Shown here: positions 20,216-31,429 of the stretch, piece after piece
Layout of the letters: each line of letters opens with the position of its first letter
How positions within the stretch are numbered: position 1 is the stretch's first letter
Assembly: GCA_028673005.1 (NCBI GenBank)
Contig: CM054117.1
Coordinates: 682,001 to 746,000 of the forward strand
Direction: 5' to 3'
Source of the DNA: Tanypteryx hageni
Lineage: Eukaryota; Arthropoda; Insecta; Odonata; Petaluridae
Length of the DNA: 64,000 nucleotides
The notes under the pieces: model-generated
What the model saw: the letters and a program-made list of their open reading frames with translations, nothing else
The model's database searches: none
What the model was told of the DNA's origin: nothing
Translations under genes and position numbers: made by a program

Positions 20216-21145
20216 CCGAGCAAACGGTTGTTTATATTTTTATTAATTTCAAGTAAATTAGTGCTTGCAGCTTTCTTTGTTCTAAAAATTTGAAAACCTT
20301 CCTAAAATTTCAGAGACAGAATGCCTTGATTCAACATTTTGTTTTTCATGCACCCATTTAAAAAATTGAACTTTAATTTGAAAAAAAAAATAAATAAAAT
20401 TGGAAGAAATTGAGCAATTGCCTAAATTTTTTCTAAATATTTTATTTAATATTATGCTAATAAATCTACGGCAATTTGCTGTGGTGTGGAGTAGGTACCA
20501 GGACCATTTGGGTGGCAAGGCGAATGCGATTTAAAATTATGGGTCATAGACAAAGTTTTGGAACCAATGATTGTAGGCTAATCAAGTTATCTTTGAGGTT
20601 TATAATTTGGAAAAAAAAGGGTATTCATGCTTGGAAATTTTGGCCTCTGTTTTTGTCAAATCTTTGTTGGATGTAAGATAAAACTAAATGTACTATTAAT
20701 TAAAATTATATGAGAAGAAGTGAGGGAAGAATTGCAGACCAAATTTAAAAAAGAGCTTTTTTCACCAATTGCTGTCTTTCCAGCAGAGCAAAGAATCGCG
20801 GATGTGATACATTGCTGGTTGCCTACATTTAATGATATTCCCTCCCTGATTATTCCCTCTAGATCCACTAAATTTATGCTACGTATATCTCTCAGATAGT
20901 TCAATTTAACCTGAAAATTTGGTTTCCTCTAAGAAGCAGGATTTTAGAGATATTGCTCATGCAGACAGATGGCTACACAAACAGAAAAACCGAATATATA
21001 GCAATTTAAGAAAGCACTTATGCTTTTTTTTAATTAAAGTAATTATATGATATGAATAAATGCATTTTTATTACGTATTTTATATTTTTTATCTGATGTC
21101 TAATTAAAAGAGCTTAGTAAAAACAAATTAAACGGATGTCATATA
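20216..21145. other. No supported gene; one unrecognised minus-strand ORF
   Basis: AT-rich DNA. A minus-strand frame at 20656-20904 (LNYLRDIRSINLVDLEGIIREGISLNVGNQQC…) has ordinary amino-acid composition and is preceded by a possible acceptor (…TTTTCAG at about 20902). I do not recognise the sequence and see no donor in frame. It could be an old coding fragment of a transposon or an isolated exon. Confidence 0.3.
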
Positions 21146-21870
21146 TCGTATTTATTCGCACTGCATATAAGCCACACCCTTGTTTTTTATGAGACAATCT
21201 AGGAAAGAAAAAAATTTCTGAAAATAAGCCTCGGTTCAAAAATCGCGATTAGGTGTAAAACATTCTGGGTAATTTCTAATATATATCATTAACTGTACAT
21301 AAACATAAGTAAATATTGGTATTGTTTGTAATAATAAAGTATTTCAGTGAATTATTTATAACCAATCAGTAATATATTCATTTTGTGGGATACAAAGTAC
21401 AATATTACTAAAAATCTCAGAAAGTGCATTTTACCCAAACATGTTGCACATAGAAAGCGACAAAAAATCACGACTTTCAAACCAAAATAAACGCCATCAA
21501 AATGTTTCTTACAATAGAATGATTGTAATATGAGACTCAAGTGTGATGATGCCTTGATATCCGTCAAATTACGGAATGTTTCTTGCAGGCCCCTGGCACT
21601 ACCATAGTGAACTGACATCTGTAACTCCATCATCGATAATAATAATATTTCTTTTCCTTTTTATCTGTTTCGGTGATTATGTTATGTTTTTATACATCAC
21701 ATACTGTGTATTGAATCACCCAGCCATTTAGCAAAGTCATAGTGAATTTTAACGATTATTAAACATTTTTGGATTTTCTGATTTTGTTTCCTCAGATATA
21801 AGCCGCATCCTCGTTTTGGAGATAAAATTTAGGGAAAAAAAGTGTGACTTACATGTGAGTAAATGCAGTA
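21146..21870. mobile_element. About 725-bp MITE with diverged TIRs
   Basis: The left end (CGTATTTATTCGC…ATATAAGCCACACC) and right end (reverse complement ACTGCATTTACTCAC…TGTAAGTCACAC) are inverted relatives, with one 5-bp insertion in the left arm. A second inner inverted pair is ATAAGCC. No coding sequence. Several other elements in this window have ends of the same style. Confidence 0.6.
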
Positions 21871-22269
21871 TTATATCTCAGGTGGCAAACTATCTGGGCA
21901 TGGCCCTGTCTTAACCATACAAAAAATTAGATAGAATATTTGTATCAAATTAATTTTGAAAAGGGCATGTCTAAAGGTACCATACTCTGAGACCTGGACT
22001 AGAACATCCCTGGCACCGACAAACAAAATACATGCCTCAAGATTAATTCATCACTCATAACAGAATATCTCACCTTAGCTGTAGATGAAATAAGATCTCA
22101 ATTTTTCCATAAAAGAGAAATTAATTAAAATGCTCGAATACAATCAAACATGACAGTTCTTCATTACGTCTTGTTTTTTCTTGGAATTGTTAATATTAAT
22201 AAGAATAGGTATATCTGAAACACTTAAACATAATTCATTGAAAATTTGTAATTTACAACATAAACTTAC

Positions 22270-22413
22270 ATCTCGGTACTTCTCCATTCCATTAAGAACT
22301 TTCTTCGCAATGAACTTCTTTAAATGGGTTATGGTTGCTTGGGCAGAGCATCTAATAAATCTTCTTTTCAGGGTTCGCAGATTTGCATTCACACATTCAA
22401 GACAAACATTAAC
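22270..22413 (-). CDS. PCGF3: PCGF3-type Polycomb RING finger protein, RAWUL exon
   Basis: A 144-bp exon of 48 whole codons reads VNVCLECVNANLRTL, KRRFIRCSAQATITHL, KKFIAKKVLNGMEKYRD. On the minus strand it is preceded by a polypyrimidine tract and ATCTACAG and followed by GTAAGT, both textbook splice sites. The sequence is the first half of the RAWUL (ubiquitin-like) domain of PCGF proteins, closest in my memory to Drosophila l(3)73Ah / vertebrate PCGF3. RAWUL binds partner subunits of Polycomb repressive complex 1 in the nucleus. The preceding exon is at 38704-38849; together they read through in phase 0. The rest of the domain (the …DILCNEELLGKDHTLKF-like part) was not found below 22270. 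Confidence 0.92.
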
Positions 22414-22679
22414 CTGTAGATGAAATAAAAATAATAACAATTTTCAATTAGTACAATAGACCATTAACATTTGCAGATAACATTACTCAAAGTTTTAACA
22501 TAAAACACAGTACTACAGTATTAACAAAAATAATGACCCCAATATTTATAAAACAATTGCAAACTAGAGTAATGTCATGTCCTAAGTCAACAAGAAAACA
22601 ACATTAATAGAGAATAAAAAATACCAATATTTACAAATCTATCTCTATTATAATAACAAAACAAGTAGGGACGTACACA

Positions 22680-23037
22680 AGGGTGGATCGAAAAACATTT
22701 TTTTCCAGACGAGAATGCTTGGGGTCTCAAAAGTTGTGGTTTGGCATGCTTATCACATGTGCAAAATCTCAGATCATTAGGTCGATATCTTAAGTCTGCG
22801 CATCAGTGTCCAAGTTTCATTAATTTGTTAAAAATCAGCCATTTCAAGCTTATAAAATTAAATCTAGGTGGCACTTCAAAATCACCTCACTTGGCATCAA
22901 TGGGCTGTGCGAAGACCCCGAAAGTGGAAAAGAACGAAACATGTGGCTCTGGAGCCATGGGTACACTGTTAAAAATAGTGGACTTTGATGGAAATGGACT
23001 GCTTCTCCTTGGAAATGTGTGGCTGTCTAAGGTAATC
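22680..23037. other. Unassigned sequence beside the foldback element
   Basis: A 122-aa plus-strand frame covers 22741-23109 but runs from this stretch into the foldback arm and resembles no protein I know, so I treat it as chance. No repeats of this stretch were found in the window. Confidence 0.35.
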
Positions 23038-23626
23038 TTGGTTATAGCCTATTGGGAACCTTATATCTCCGCCGCTGTTTGGTCTATTTTTGTCATCTAT
23101 AATTTGTAAAGATGCGGAAATCTCCTGTTTTTAACGGTACTAAATTCAACCAGAAACGTTAAATACTTTCTTTTTTAAGGGGGATTTTTCTGACTCCTGC
23201 ACTCCATAAGAAAAGCATTGGAATTAGTTTTGGGCATAATAAAAGCACATTTTAAAATTAATTAGAATCAAGATACGAAGTCGGGACCTAAACAGTTGTG
23301 CTGGAAAAAGAAAGAAGTTTATTATGGTTACCATGAAAATTCAATTACGTTCCAAATTTCCCGGTAAATCCGTTTTTAATATGGAAAAACACGACTTTTA
23401 AAGAATGAGATTTGTCAGTTACCATGGCCACCTCATTTGAGTGAGTGGTAATATTGGCTAGCTAGCTGCTCATAAAGAAACTGCAGCTTTTCTCCTTTAT
23501 GCCCACTTTCACAGAAATCCTTTAGCTCTCATGCTATTGACAATGCTAGGTCATTTGAATTACAGCAGGAGGAATATTTCTTGGGAGGAACTAAACATTG
23601 GGTAATGACCGAATCGAGTTCTTTCT

Positions 23627-24322
23627 TTAACTTCTCTGAATATGATGAACCAGTCTCAAAACATTCAGATGCTGCCATTTGCTCAGTGTGTAAGTCATCA
23701 TTGATAGATCGGCTTCTTCCTTGTCCAGTGCTTCAAATGTTTTACTAATATTACAATAAAATGCACTCAGGTTTTCTGTAACCAACACTTTTATGTTTGC
23801 TAGTGATGGCACAGAAAATATATTCCCCAAATCATTATCACGAGCCTGTGACCCGTACTGAAGATACCTTAATACCCCTGATAACATAGTTCATCTCTTC
23901 ATTATTTGATTCTGCAAGGCATTTCTCATATGATGTCATAACTCTGTATTCACATCATTCAGTTTCTTCATCATGAATTCCAACACTGCCTCACACATTA
24001 AAAGATTTGCATCTCTTCGGCAAAGAGCTTCCATAGTAATTTTCACTGGCTGCAGTGTTGCAAAAATAGAAGAAGCAAGTTCATGTTCACTCTCACTGAA
24101 TGATATATCGGAATTCAGATCAATCAAGGCCTTCATTATGCAGATTTTAAGCAATATAAAACGTTCGATCATTTCAACTAAACTGTTCCAGCGAGTTTTT
24201 ACATCCATAACAAGTGATTTTTCCTCACCATATTGTTCAATTACATATTTCTGAAGGAATCCCTCGTTTTTTGCAGGTGATTTTCTGAAGAGAAGAACAG
24301 TTCTCCTTATTTTTTTAATCAA
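23627..24322 (-). pseudogene. hAT transposase remnant
   Basis: The upstream piece (24322-23936) contains the hAT landmark MDVKTRWNSLVEMIERF followed by a helical region (LQPVKITMEALCRRDANLLMCEAVL). The downstream piece (23887-23627) has VPSLANIKVLVTENL and a C-terminal region, separated by a frameshift or stop near 23900. The N-terminal BED finger and the first catalytic aspartate are absent. The insertion-domain order agrees with ZBED/hAT-like transposases. Inactive. Confidence 0.75.
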
Positions 24323-24644
24323 TAACTTAATACCTAGAGAGCCTGTGACACTTCACTGTCACATTAAGTTGATTTTGATTTCTAAAAATAATTAATTTGA
24401 TCAGACACATTTATTTGACAAAAGATGTCAACTTCTTTCTTCGTAAATAGAACAGAAGATTCTATTTATTATTGACCTGTATTAGGATTAGGGATAAGTA
24501 TAATTTAACTTTTATTTGATTTAATTTTTTAATTTTCCAAGTGATGTGATAAATAAAAATAACCGCCCTTGCTAAGTTCTTTTAAATTTCTTTCTTTGTA
24601 AATATTACAGAATAAATAGGCTCAACATAAAGACATAAATCAAC

Positions 24645-24880
24645 ATAAATGTAAACAAACAAAATGACGTAATATCGTCTAGGGGCTCTATTTTAATCTT
24701 ATATTGCTTAAAATGGTTTTTGCTTGGCTTAAAGAAATTAATTTCATTAATTTTTTAAACAATGCTACAATAACGAATAAAATGGTTCTTTCATTCAAAG
24801 GGGAAAGGTTCACTTATTCTTCAAAAATGTTCGAAATCCATGTAAACAAACAAAATGACGTAATATCATCAGGGGGCTCG
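24645..24880 (+). repeat. 40-bp direct repeat inside the foldback element
   Basis: TGTAAACAAACAAAATGACG followed by TAATAT(C)…GGGGCTC occurs at about 24650-24690 and again at about 24841-24880, roughly 190 bp apart. It lies immediately inside the right arm. Confidence 0.7.
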
Positions 24881-25489
24881 CGGGTATATACCCAATATTA
24901 CCACTCACTCAAATGAGGTGGCCATGGTAACTGACAAATCTCATTCTTTAAAAGTCGTGTTTTTCCATATTAAAAACGGATTTACCGGGAAATTTGGAAC
25001 GTAATTGAATTTTCATGGTAACCATAATAAACTTCTTTCTTTTTCCAGCACAACTGTTTAGGTCCCGACTTCGTATCTTGATTCTAATTAATTTTAAAAT
25101 GTGCTTTTATTATGCCCAAAACTAATTCCAATGCTTTTCTTATGGAGTGCAGGAGTCAGAAAAATCCCCCTTAAAAAAGAAAGTATTTAACGTTTCTGGT
25201 TGAATTTAGTACCGTTAAAAACAGGAGATTTCCGCATCTTTACAAATTATAGATGACAAAAATAGACCAAACAGCGGCGGAGATATAAGCTTCCCGATAG
25301 GCTATAACCAACCTACCAAAAAGTTTGCTTATGACGATTATAGTAATATAATATAAGATATGAACATCACTGTTTGCTCAGCTGATTGTTAATACAAGCC
25401 TCTTGTCTTTAGTGGCTTCCATGATGCTATTGCACCTTTGTGATCAGCTGATCCAATCTTGGTTTAACCCTTTCAAGTGCCATGCCATA

Positions 25490-25944
25490 AGACAAACTTG
25501 ATAATTCCCTAATGAAGCTTTTATGGTGACCACCTGGACCAGAGGATTAGCCTTATTCAACTACTATTCAACATCAATCGCCTGAAATTCAAGGTTTGCA
25601 TTTTTACACTCTGCCTATAAGTCGACTATATTTTTGAAGATTTTTCTTGTTATAAAGGTTAACTTACATGCCACGATATAAAGTATATGGTGTTTGGTGC
25701 CATGATAAAAAATAGAAAGAAAAACATAAATAAACATAGACTTAGAATGGTGAGTCAGGATTTCACTCTGAGGTTCAAGTTACTGAAAATACCAAATCAT
25801 GCATCATTTCTAGCTGTGATTAAGTACATATCTGGCAACATTCAAAGAAAATATTGCGTGATAACAATTAAATATAATGTTTTAGATAAACTTAATTAGT
25901 GAAAGAAAATAGGGATGATCTAAAACAAATAATTGCTTCAAAAC
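25490..25944. other. No gene recognised
   Basis: AT-rich intronic DNA with no repeat partner that I can see in the window. Confidence 0.35.
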
Positions 25945-27047
25945 TTGTATTTATTTATTTTTATTTATTAAATTCAATACATAAACAGCACTAGGGCCTT
26001 TATAATGGATAATTAACATAATAAATTAAAGGAAAAACAATAAAAGGAAAAGAAAATTTTAACACAATAGTGGAATAAAAATGAAAAATGATCAAATAAT
26101 AAAAGTGAAAAGAAAAGAAGAACTAGGTTTTGGACAAAGAGAGTCTAAAACTGGGCTGAGATGAGAAGATAACCATATTGGTATTCTTTGCTGTGAGGAA
26201 ATTATATGACGATGGGATGCGAAAGAAGAGAGAGTATTGAGAGATGGACAGGTGAAAATTAGGTATATGGAAGAGGCTTAGGAGGCGAGTTGGACGAGAT
26301 GGGATTTGAAGAGAAAGCATTTTGGTTGGGAGACCATAGGTCATTGATAATGGAGTAGAGCAAGTTGAGATCAGTGTTTCTTAGGCGGAGAGAAGGGGTT
26401 GTGAGGCTGTGTGGTGAGAGGGTCTTCTTTATTGAGGTGGTGAAATGAAGGGAGTCCATTACGAATGACAGCTAGGAAGAAGTTAAGGTTCCAGTCAAGA
26501 ATTTTGAGGTGAGAGGTAGCTACACAGGGTCAGATTGGAGAACAGTAGTCAATGACGGGTAGGACACTGCCTGTATAAAATGATTTGAGGGCATGAGGAT
26601 CATCAATGTCGGTGAAACAGTATAGGAGACTTACCTAGTAGGGACATGGCTTTGAATGATGTTTTTTGGATGTTTTGAGAAAGTTAGTTTGGAATCAAAG
26701 ATCAATATGATAGAGAACAGAGGGGATGCTTTTGTCTAGTATTTTGGGTGAATATCAGATTTCTGCATTTTGCTGTGCTGGTTTTCAGGTTCCACTGGAA
26801 GCACCAGGTGGAGAGAGAATCTATATGCCATTTGTATGCATGGGACACTGTCCATATTATCTATTTGTGTGAATATTTTGCAATCATCAGCATATAGGAG
26901 TATACCACAGGAATGCTCTTTAATCACATTTACAATGTCGTCAACAAATAGTGCAAAAAGAAGAGGACCCTGTGGCAAACACATCAAACTGATTAAATTA
27001 CAATGTAGAATATTATTCCATGCTGTGTAGTTACTGGCCATATACAT
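25945..27047 (-). pseudogene. 5'-truncated CR1/Jockey-type LINE fragment
   Basis: Read on the minus strand, 27047-26736 encodes an RT palm: LPQGPLLFALFVDDIVNVI then the catalytic ILLYADDCKIF. Below it, several broken frames continue the RT C-terminal part to about 26259 (for example LHFTTSIKKTLSPHSLTTPSLRLRNTDLNLLYSI). A (TTATT)n-like run at about 25945-25970 is the likely A-rich 3' tail. The 5' end with the endonuclease is missing. It resembles the element at 61990-63069 in layout but not closely in sequence. Confidence 0.7.
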
Positions 27048-28568
27048 TGTAGTCTGACTTGAACTTACGGTGTGTGTTCATTAGTGTCAGTAATAAGAAC
27101 TGTAATAATCTTACCTTCAGTGTATAAGACAGGCTGATTTCGGAGGTCATTTTTCTGGTAAAAAAGTGCATCTTATATGCCGAATAATACAGTACAGTCG
27201 ACTCCCAAGATTCGACCGCTCAAGATTCGACCAACTCGAGAATTCGACCGGTCGAACTAGCCGACATCACATCCGGACCATGCGAAGTCTTTCAAACTTT
27301 CTCTCTAGACGTCGTTAAAACTGTTGTAGTAGTTTGAATTTGTGCTGATTTGGCTCGTTTTTTAGTTTTAATCATATTAGGTTTAGTTTCTCTCCAGACA
27401 TCGTTATTCCTGTTATAGTAGTTTGAATTTGTATTAATTTTGCTCGTTTTTTAGTTTTAATCATTTATATAAGATTTCGTTCAAGAAATTCCATGAATGG
27501 TATGGAGAGACGACTTGTTCGAATTTGAATAAGTTGTGATGAATGAACAGGACAGCAAGAACAAGGGAAGGAAACAGAGGAGAAAGAGATATAAGTCATA
27601 AATTTACTTTTTTTATTCCTCTTAATGTTAGCTTGTTATACATATATGTAAACGTTTTTTTGTAAGTGAACCTAATTTTTTTAGGGGTCGTCTGAAATTC
27701 AAGGTTGTCTTCCTTTCGGGTAAATACGGTAGTTTTGTTTATCCCCTATAGGTCTGGCAGCATTTCTATCCAATATCATTATTATGCCCACCACTCTCAT
27801 GAAGTGGAAAAACCAATAAAACAATAAAAAAAGTAATTCCCTGAATGAAAATTTACAAAAATGAAGTTGGCTAATGATAGACATTAACAGCTTGTCAACG
27901 TCAAATTTAAAGCTCAACTATCTGAACAAGGGCTACATAAACTTCTGATAAGCATCAAAACCAGAGTCGTGAGTTTTCTAAATTAAAATTGTAGTATTGT
28001 AAAATTTATATTTGTCGTGTTTTTTTATGGACCACATATATTAAGCACACCTATCCCATTAAGAGATCTTCAAACAAAATACATCTTCCACTTGGGAAAG
28101 TTCAACTTTGTGGAAAAATTTCATAATATAAATAAAGATAATTATTGTAAAATCGTAAATAGCTGATGATGCTGTAATAGGCAAAACCATTCCAATAAAT
28201 TCATGTCTAGTGGAAATTTACAATAATTGTCTTTATTTTTATTAGAATGTAACAACTTTCTTATTAGTGTATTATTTCGAAAGGATGTCAACCTCAAATA
28301 TAAGATGACCACAATAATAAACAAGGTCTATTCAGAAAATACTTTGCAATACCAATTTTGAAAATAACATACAGTGGTAACTTTGTGCCATCTGCTAACA
28401 CTGCCATTACAGTAATGTGAATTATTTTATCCCAAAGCTTTTATAATGACATTTTCTGCACCTTTTTCATTAACTGTGCAATTGAATGGCATGTCGAAAT
28501 AAATAGCTGTCTCATCTGCATTATTCATTTGGCTCAGAAGGTAATTGTAAATTTTCCTTAATGCAACA
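27048..28568. other. Intronic DNA with isolated MITE ends
   Basis: Bases about 27150-27192 carry the GTGCATCTTATATGCCG…ATACAGTA phrase also seen at about 2705. At 27193, TA plus CAGTCGACTCCCAAGATTCG looks like a Tigger-type left end, with GATTCGACC repeated just inside, but no right end was found. A 60-70-bp phrase around 'tagttttaatcatat…tctctccagac' is duplicated at about 27305-27380 and 27390-27470. Otherwise nothing is recognised. Confidence 0.4.
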
Positions 28569-30152
28569 AGATTGGAAAGGTATACTCCATGTCGGAGTAC
28601 ACAGAGTTTCCAAAGGCATTCTTTGGGATTTCACGTGTTCTCAAAATTTTTCGTTCAGATGAGTATTTAATGAGAAGCTAGCGAGGTATGTAGTAAAATA
28701 CATGTAAATCCTTATGTAAAGTTGTCATTAATATTGTCCAATTTTAACCAAAATTGGAATTGGCCGACAAATTTTAGCAAAACTCCCCAGTACCAAATTT
28801 CATGAAAATAAGTCCAGCAGTTCCAGAATTGAAACAAAGGAACATTGCAAACTACATGTAGGTCATGCAAATAGGCCGTAATTGTCGTTCGATTTTAACC
28901 AAAATTGGAATCGGATGACCGAGTTTAGCAAAACTCCCCAGTACCAAATTTCATCATAATAAGTCCAGCAGTTCCCGAGTTGAAACAAAGGAACATTGTA
29001 AACTACATGTAGGTCATATAAAGTGGTCGTAATTGTTATCCAATTATAACCAAAACTGGAATTGGATGATTGAGTTTAGCAAAACTCCCCAATACCAAAT
29101 TTCATCAAAATACATCCAGTGGTTCCCGAGTTGAAACAAAGGAACATTGTAAACTACATGTAGGAGTTCATGTAAAGTGGTCGTAATTGTTATCCAATTT
29201 TAACCAAAACTGGAATCGGTCAACCAATTTTGGCAAAACTCACCAGTACCAATCATCAAAACACATCCAACGGTTCCAGAGTTGAAACAAAGGAACATTG
29301 TAAACTACATGTAGGTCATCTAAAGTGGTCGTAATTGTTGTCCGATTTTAATCAAAATTGGAATCGGTTAACCAATTTTAGCATAAGTCCCCAATATCAA
29401 ATTTCATCAAAATACATCCAGTGGTTTCCGAGTTTTAACATGCGGACAGATGGATGGAAATGATCTCCACTACTGTTCTTGCAAAAAGTCTAGACACCCG
29501 AGTTTGAGGCGGTATCTCTCCAAAACGACTGCAATGATATTAAGGGGGTGAAAAGTAGCGGCTAGAGAACAGTGTGCACTGCCTCCTCCTCTCTCCCGCC
29601 ATTTTACTATGCTAGACTTAGCTAAAATGTGGAGGCAAAATTAAGGTGAAGTAAAAATCGGTATTATTTGGGAAGTAATGTTCTGATGTTCTTTTTTACA
29701 TTTTAGTAATATAGCCATTTGTCTGGTGACAATGGTACCTATAACTTTGAAAACAATAGTCAATTTTCAGTAATGTAACAAAATGTGGTATTAATGTTGC
29801 TGTTATAAAATAATGCTTCCAGGTACTTGTTCCTAATAGTTTTAGGTCAGTGCTATTAAAATTGCAAGTTGACACATAGTAGCATTTCTGAGTTGTAAAC
29901 ATTCAAATTGGTCTTATTGGATTTTCAGGGCTAAAAACAGTTTTTTCTTCAAATACAGCCCAATATAAAATATTTAAACAGAAACTAAAAATTTAAGCAG
30001 TACATCAGTTAACGTAGAAATAAATCCTCTAGCCACTACTTTTCACTCCATTAAAATCGTCACTGTTGTTTTCCAGATATACTGTCTCAAACTCGGGTGT
30101 CTAGACTTTTTGCAAGGACAGTATATGCATTCACTTTGTGCAAAGAATGCAT
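28569..30152 (+). mobile_element. Hairpin-ended element with 151-bp array, copy 1
   Basis: It starts AGATTGGAAAGGTATACTCC with a small hairpin (TACTCC…GGAGTA) and ends with a perfect 9-bp hairpin (TATGCATTC…GAATGCATA). The middle is five tandem units. GAAACAAAGGAACATTG falls at 28831, 28982, 29133 and 29284, exactly 151 bp apart, and the array ends with AGTTTTAACATGCGGACAGA. A second copy is at 37762. The 3' tail is split by a 649-bp MITE (29473-30121). Hairpin ends plus internal tandem repeats recall non-autonomous Helitron-like elements, but I cannot assign it firmly. Confidence 0.75.
29473..30121. mobile_element. 649-bp mariner-type MITE with about 100-bp TIRs
   Basis: The left end CTGTTCTTGCAAAAAGTCTA matches the inverted right end (reverse complement CTGTCCTTGCAAAAAGTCTA), and the match continues for about 100 bp. 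TA duplications are at 29471-29472 and 30122-30123. The uninterrupted sister element at 37762-38393 shows the empty site (CCCC-TA-TATGCG). No coding sequence. Confidence 0.92.
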
Positions 30153-30433
30153 AATTACCTGCTTCCGGAAAGAAATAAGATCATCCGTGTAGTCAGAATG
30201 TAAATGCTGCCAAAGAGAAGTTCTTCATCACAGGCAAAAACTATTATGATGCATCACCTGTACACACCAACCATTACCAATCTTGAATTCTTACCATGAG
30301 ATGTATAGTGATCATGCTAATTTGAGCTTTCAGCTTAATGAATTCCTGCGACACTGGTTTTCCCTCAGTTCATTGAGTATGCACAAATTTTACAGCATCT
30401 TCCTGAAATTGACCTCGTTTGGGTCCCCTATAT

Positions 30434-30698
30434 CAGTGGTTCTCAAACTTTTAATTGTCGCAGCCCCCTTGAATATCATGCGACTCCCTTTGAATCGAAA
30501 ATAGTAAAAATAAGAAACTTTATTTCAAATTTCTTCATTTTATGCAACTATTACTAATTTTTATCACATCATTTTACCAAAAATTCTTTGATAAAATTTT
30601 ATTATTTGAGAAAACTTTATTTTTTGACATTTCACCTTGCATCCAAAATAATTTTGTGGCCCCCTGGGAGGCCACAGCCCATCGTTAGAGAAACACTG
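30434..30698. mobile_element. 265-bp hAT-type MITE
   Basis: The ends are CAGTGGTTCTCAAACTTTT and its inverted partner (reverse complement CAGTGTTTCTCTAACG). Flanking 8-mers CCCTATAT and CACTAAAT match at six of eight places, as expected of an old hAT duplication. No coding sequence. Confidence 0.75.
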
Positions 30699-31429
30699 CA
30701 CTAAATGACTTCCATGTTGAGTTAGCACCTTCAAGTTTCTTTTTTGCTTGCATCCACCTTCGCACATTGCCTACATCACATTATATTTCCTTCTAGCCTC
30801 AAAATTGCTGGTTTCTTCAGCATAGTGCACCAACATCAAACTTTCTATAAAAACTTTGTCTTGTAACTTGTTATGCATTCCCTTTTAGAGGTGCCTTTCT
30901 TCTCTATATGATGTCATTTCAGTCCTAAGATTTGGAGTAAATTACTTAACACTAGAAGGGCCGGATTCACCTGCATACCTAGAAGGGCCACAAGCAGTCA
31001 TTTTGACCGCTACCACTAAATAGATGTTTAGCATGCTTCTGAGAGGCAGATATTGATTGGAAAGAGTTCTTACATGTTCATGGATGAATAGGGTTTTTTT
31101 TAGAGATACACAAACAATGGTAATATTGTTATTATTTTTTATTTTGACCAAAAACCCGTTAAAATATTTTTTTATTATACATTAGAAATAAAATGGAAGT
31201 TATTTTCAAATCAGACTAAATTCTTGCAGGTGACATTACCATACATGGGAACAGAACATTGTTACAAGTCATAAGAAGAAAAATATTTACATAAAATCTA
31301 TGAAAATGAAAAGCATAGTCCTAACCTTAAATTATTTGGCAAGCAGTTAATACAAACAGAACAAGTGTCAATGGTTTTGTTTCTCTTGCACTTAGAGAGC
31401 ACTAGACATTGGCGTCGCTTGCAGTCACC

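Larger units (their letters stand above)
23038..25311. mobile_element. Foldback element with 420-bp inverted arms
   Basis: Arms at 23038-23457 and 24892-25311 are inverted copies of equal length with only scattered differences by eye (for example CCTATTGGGAACC against CCTATCGGGAAGC). The outer ends read TTGGTTATAGCC. Between them lies a hAT transposase remnant on the minus strand (23627-24322) and a 40-bp direct repeat (about 24650 and 24840). I could not find a target-site duplication outside the arms, so whether the arms are the TIRs of the hAT is open. Confidence 0.8.

Noticed and set aside
20656..20904. Additional PCGF3 or other host exon on the minus strand
   Set aside because: A possible acceptor precedes it, but the peptide does not match the expected RAWUL continuation and no in-frame donor or homology is evident.
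22741..23109. 122-aa plus-strand ORF beside the PCGF3 exon
   Set aside because: It runs from unassigned DNA into the foldback arm and resembles no family. There are no splice signals in frame that I trust.
28569..29441. CRISPR-like array
   Set aside because: The repeats are contiguous 151-bp units with no unique spacers, in a eukaryotic intron.
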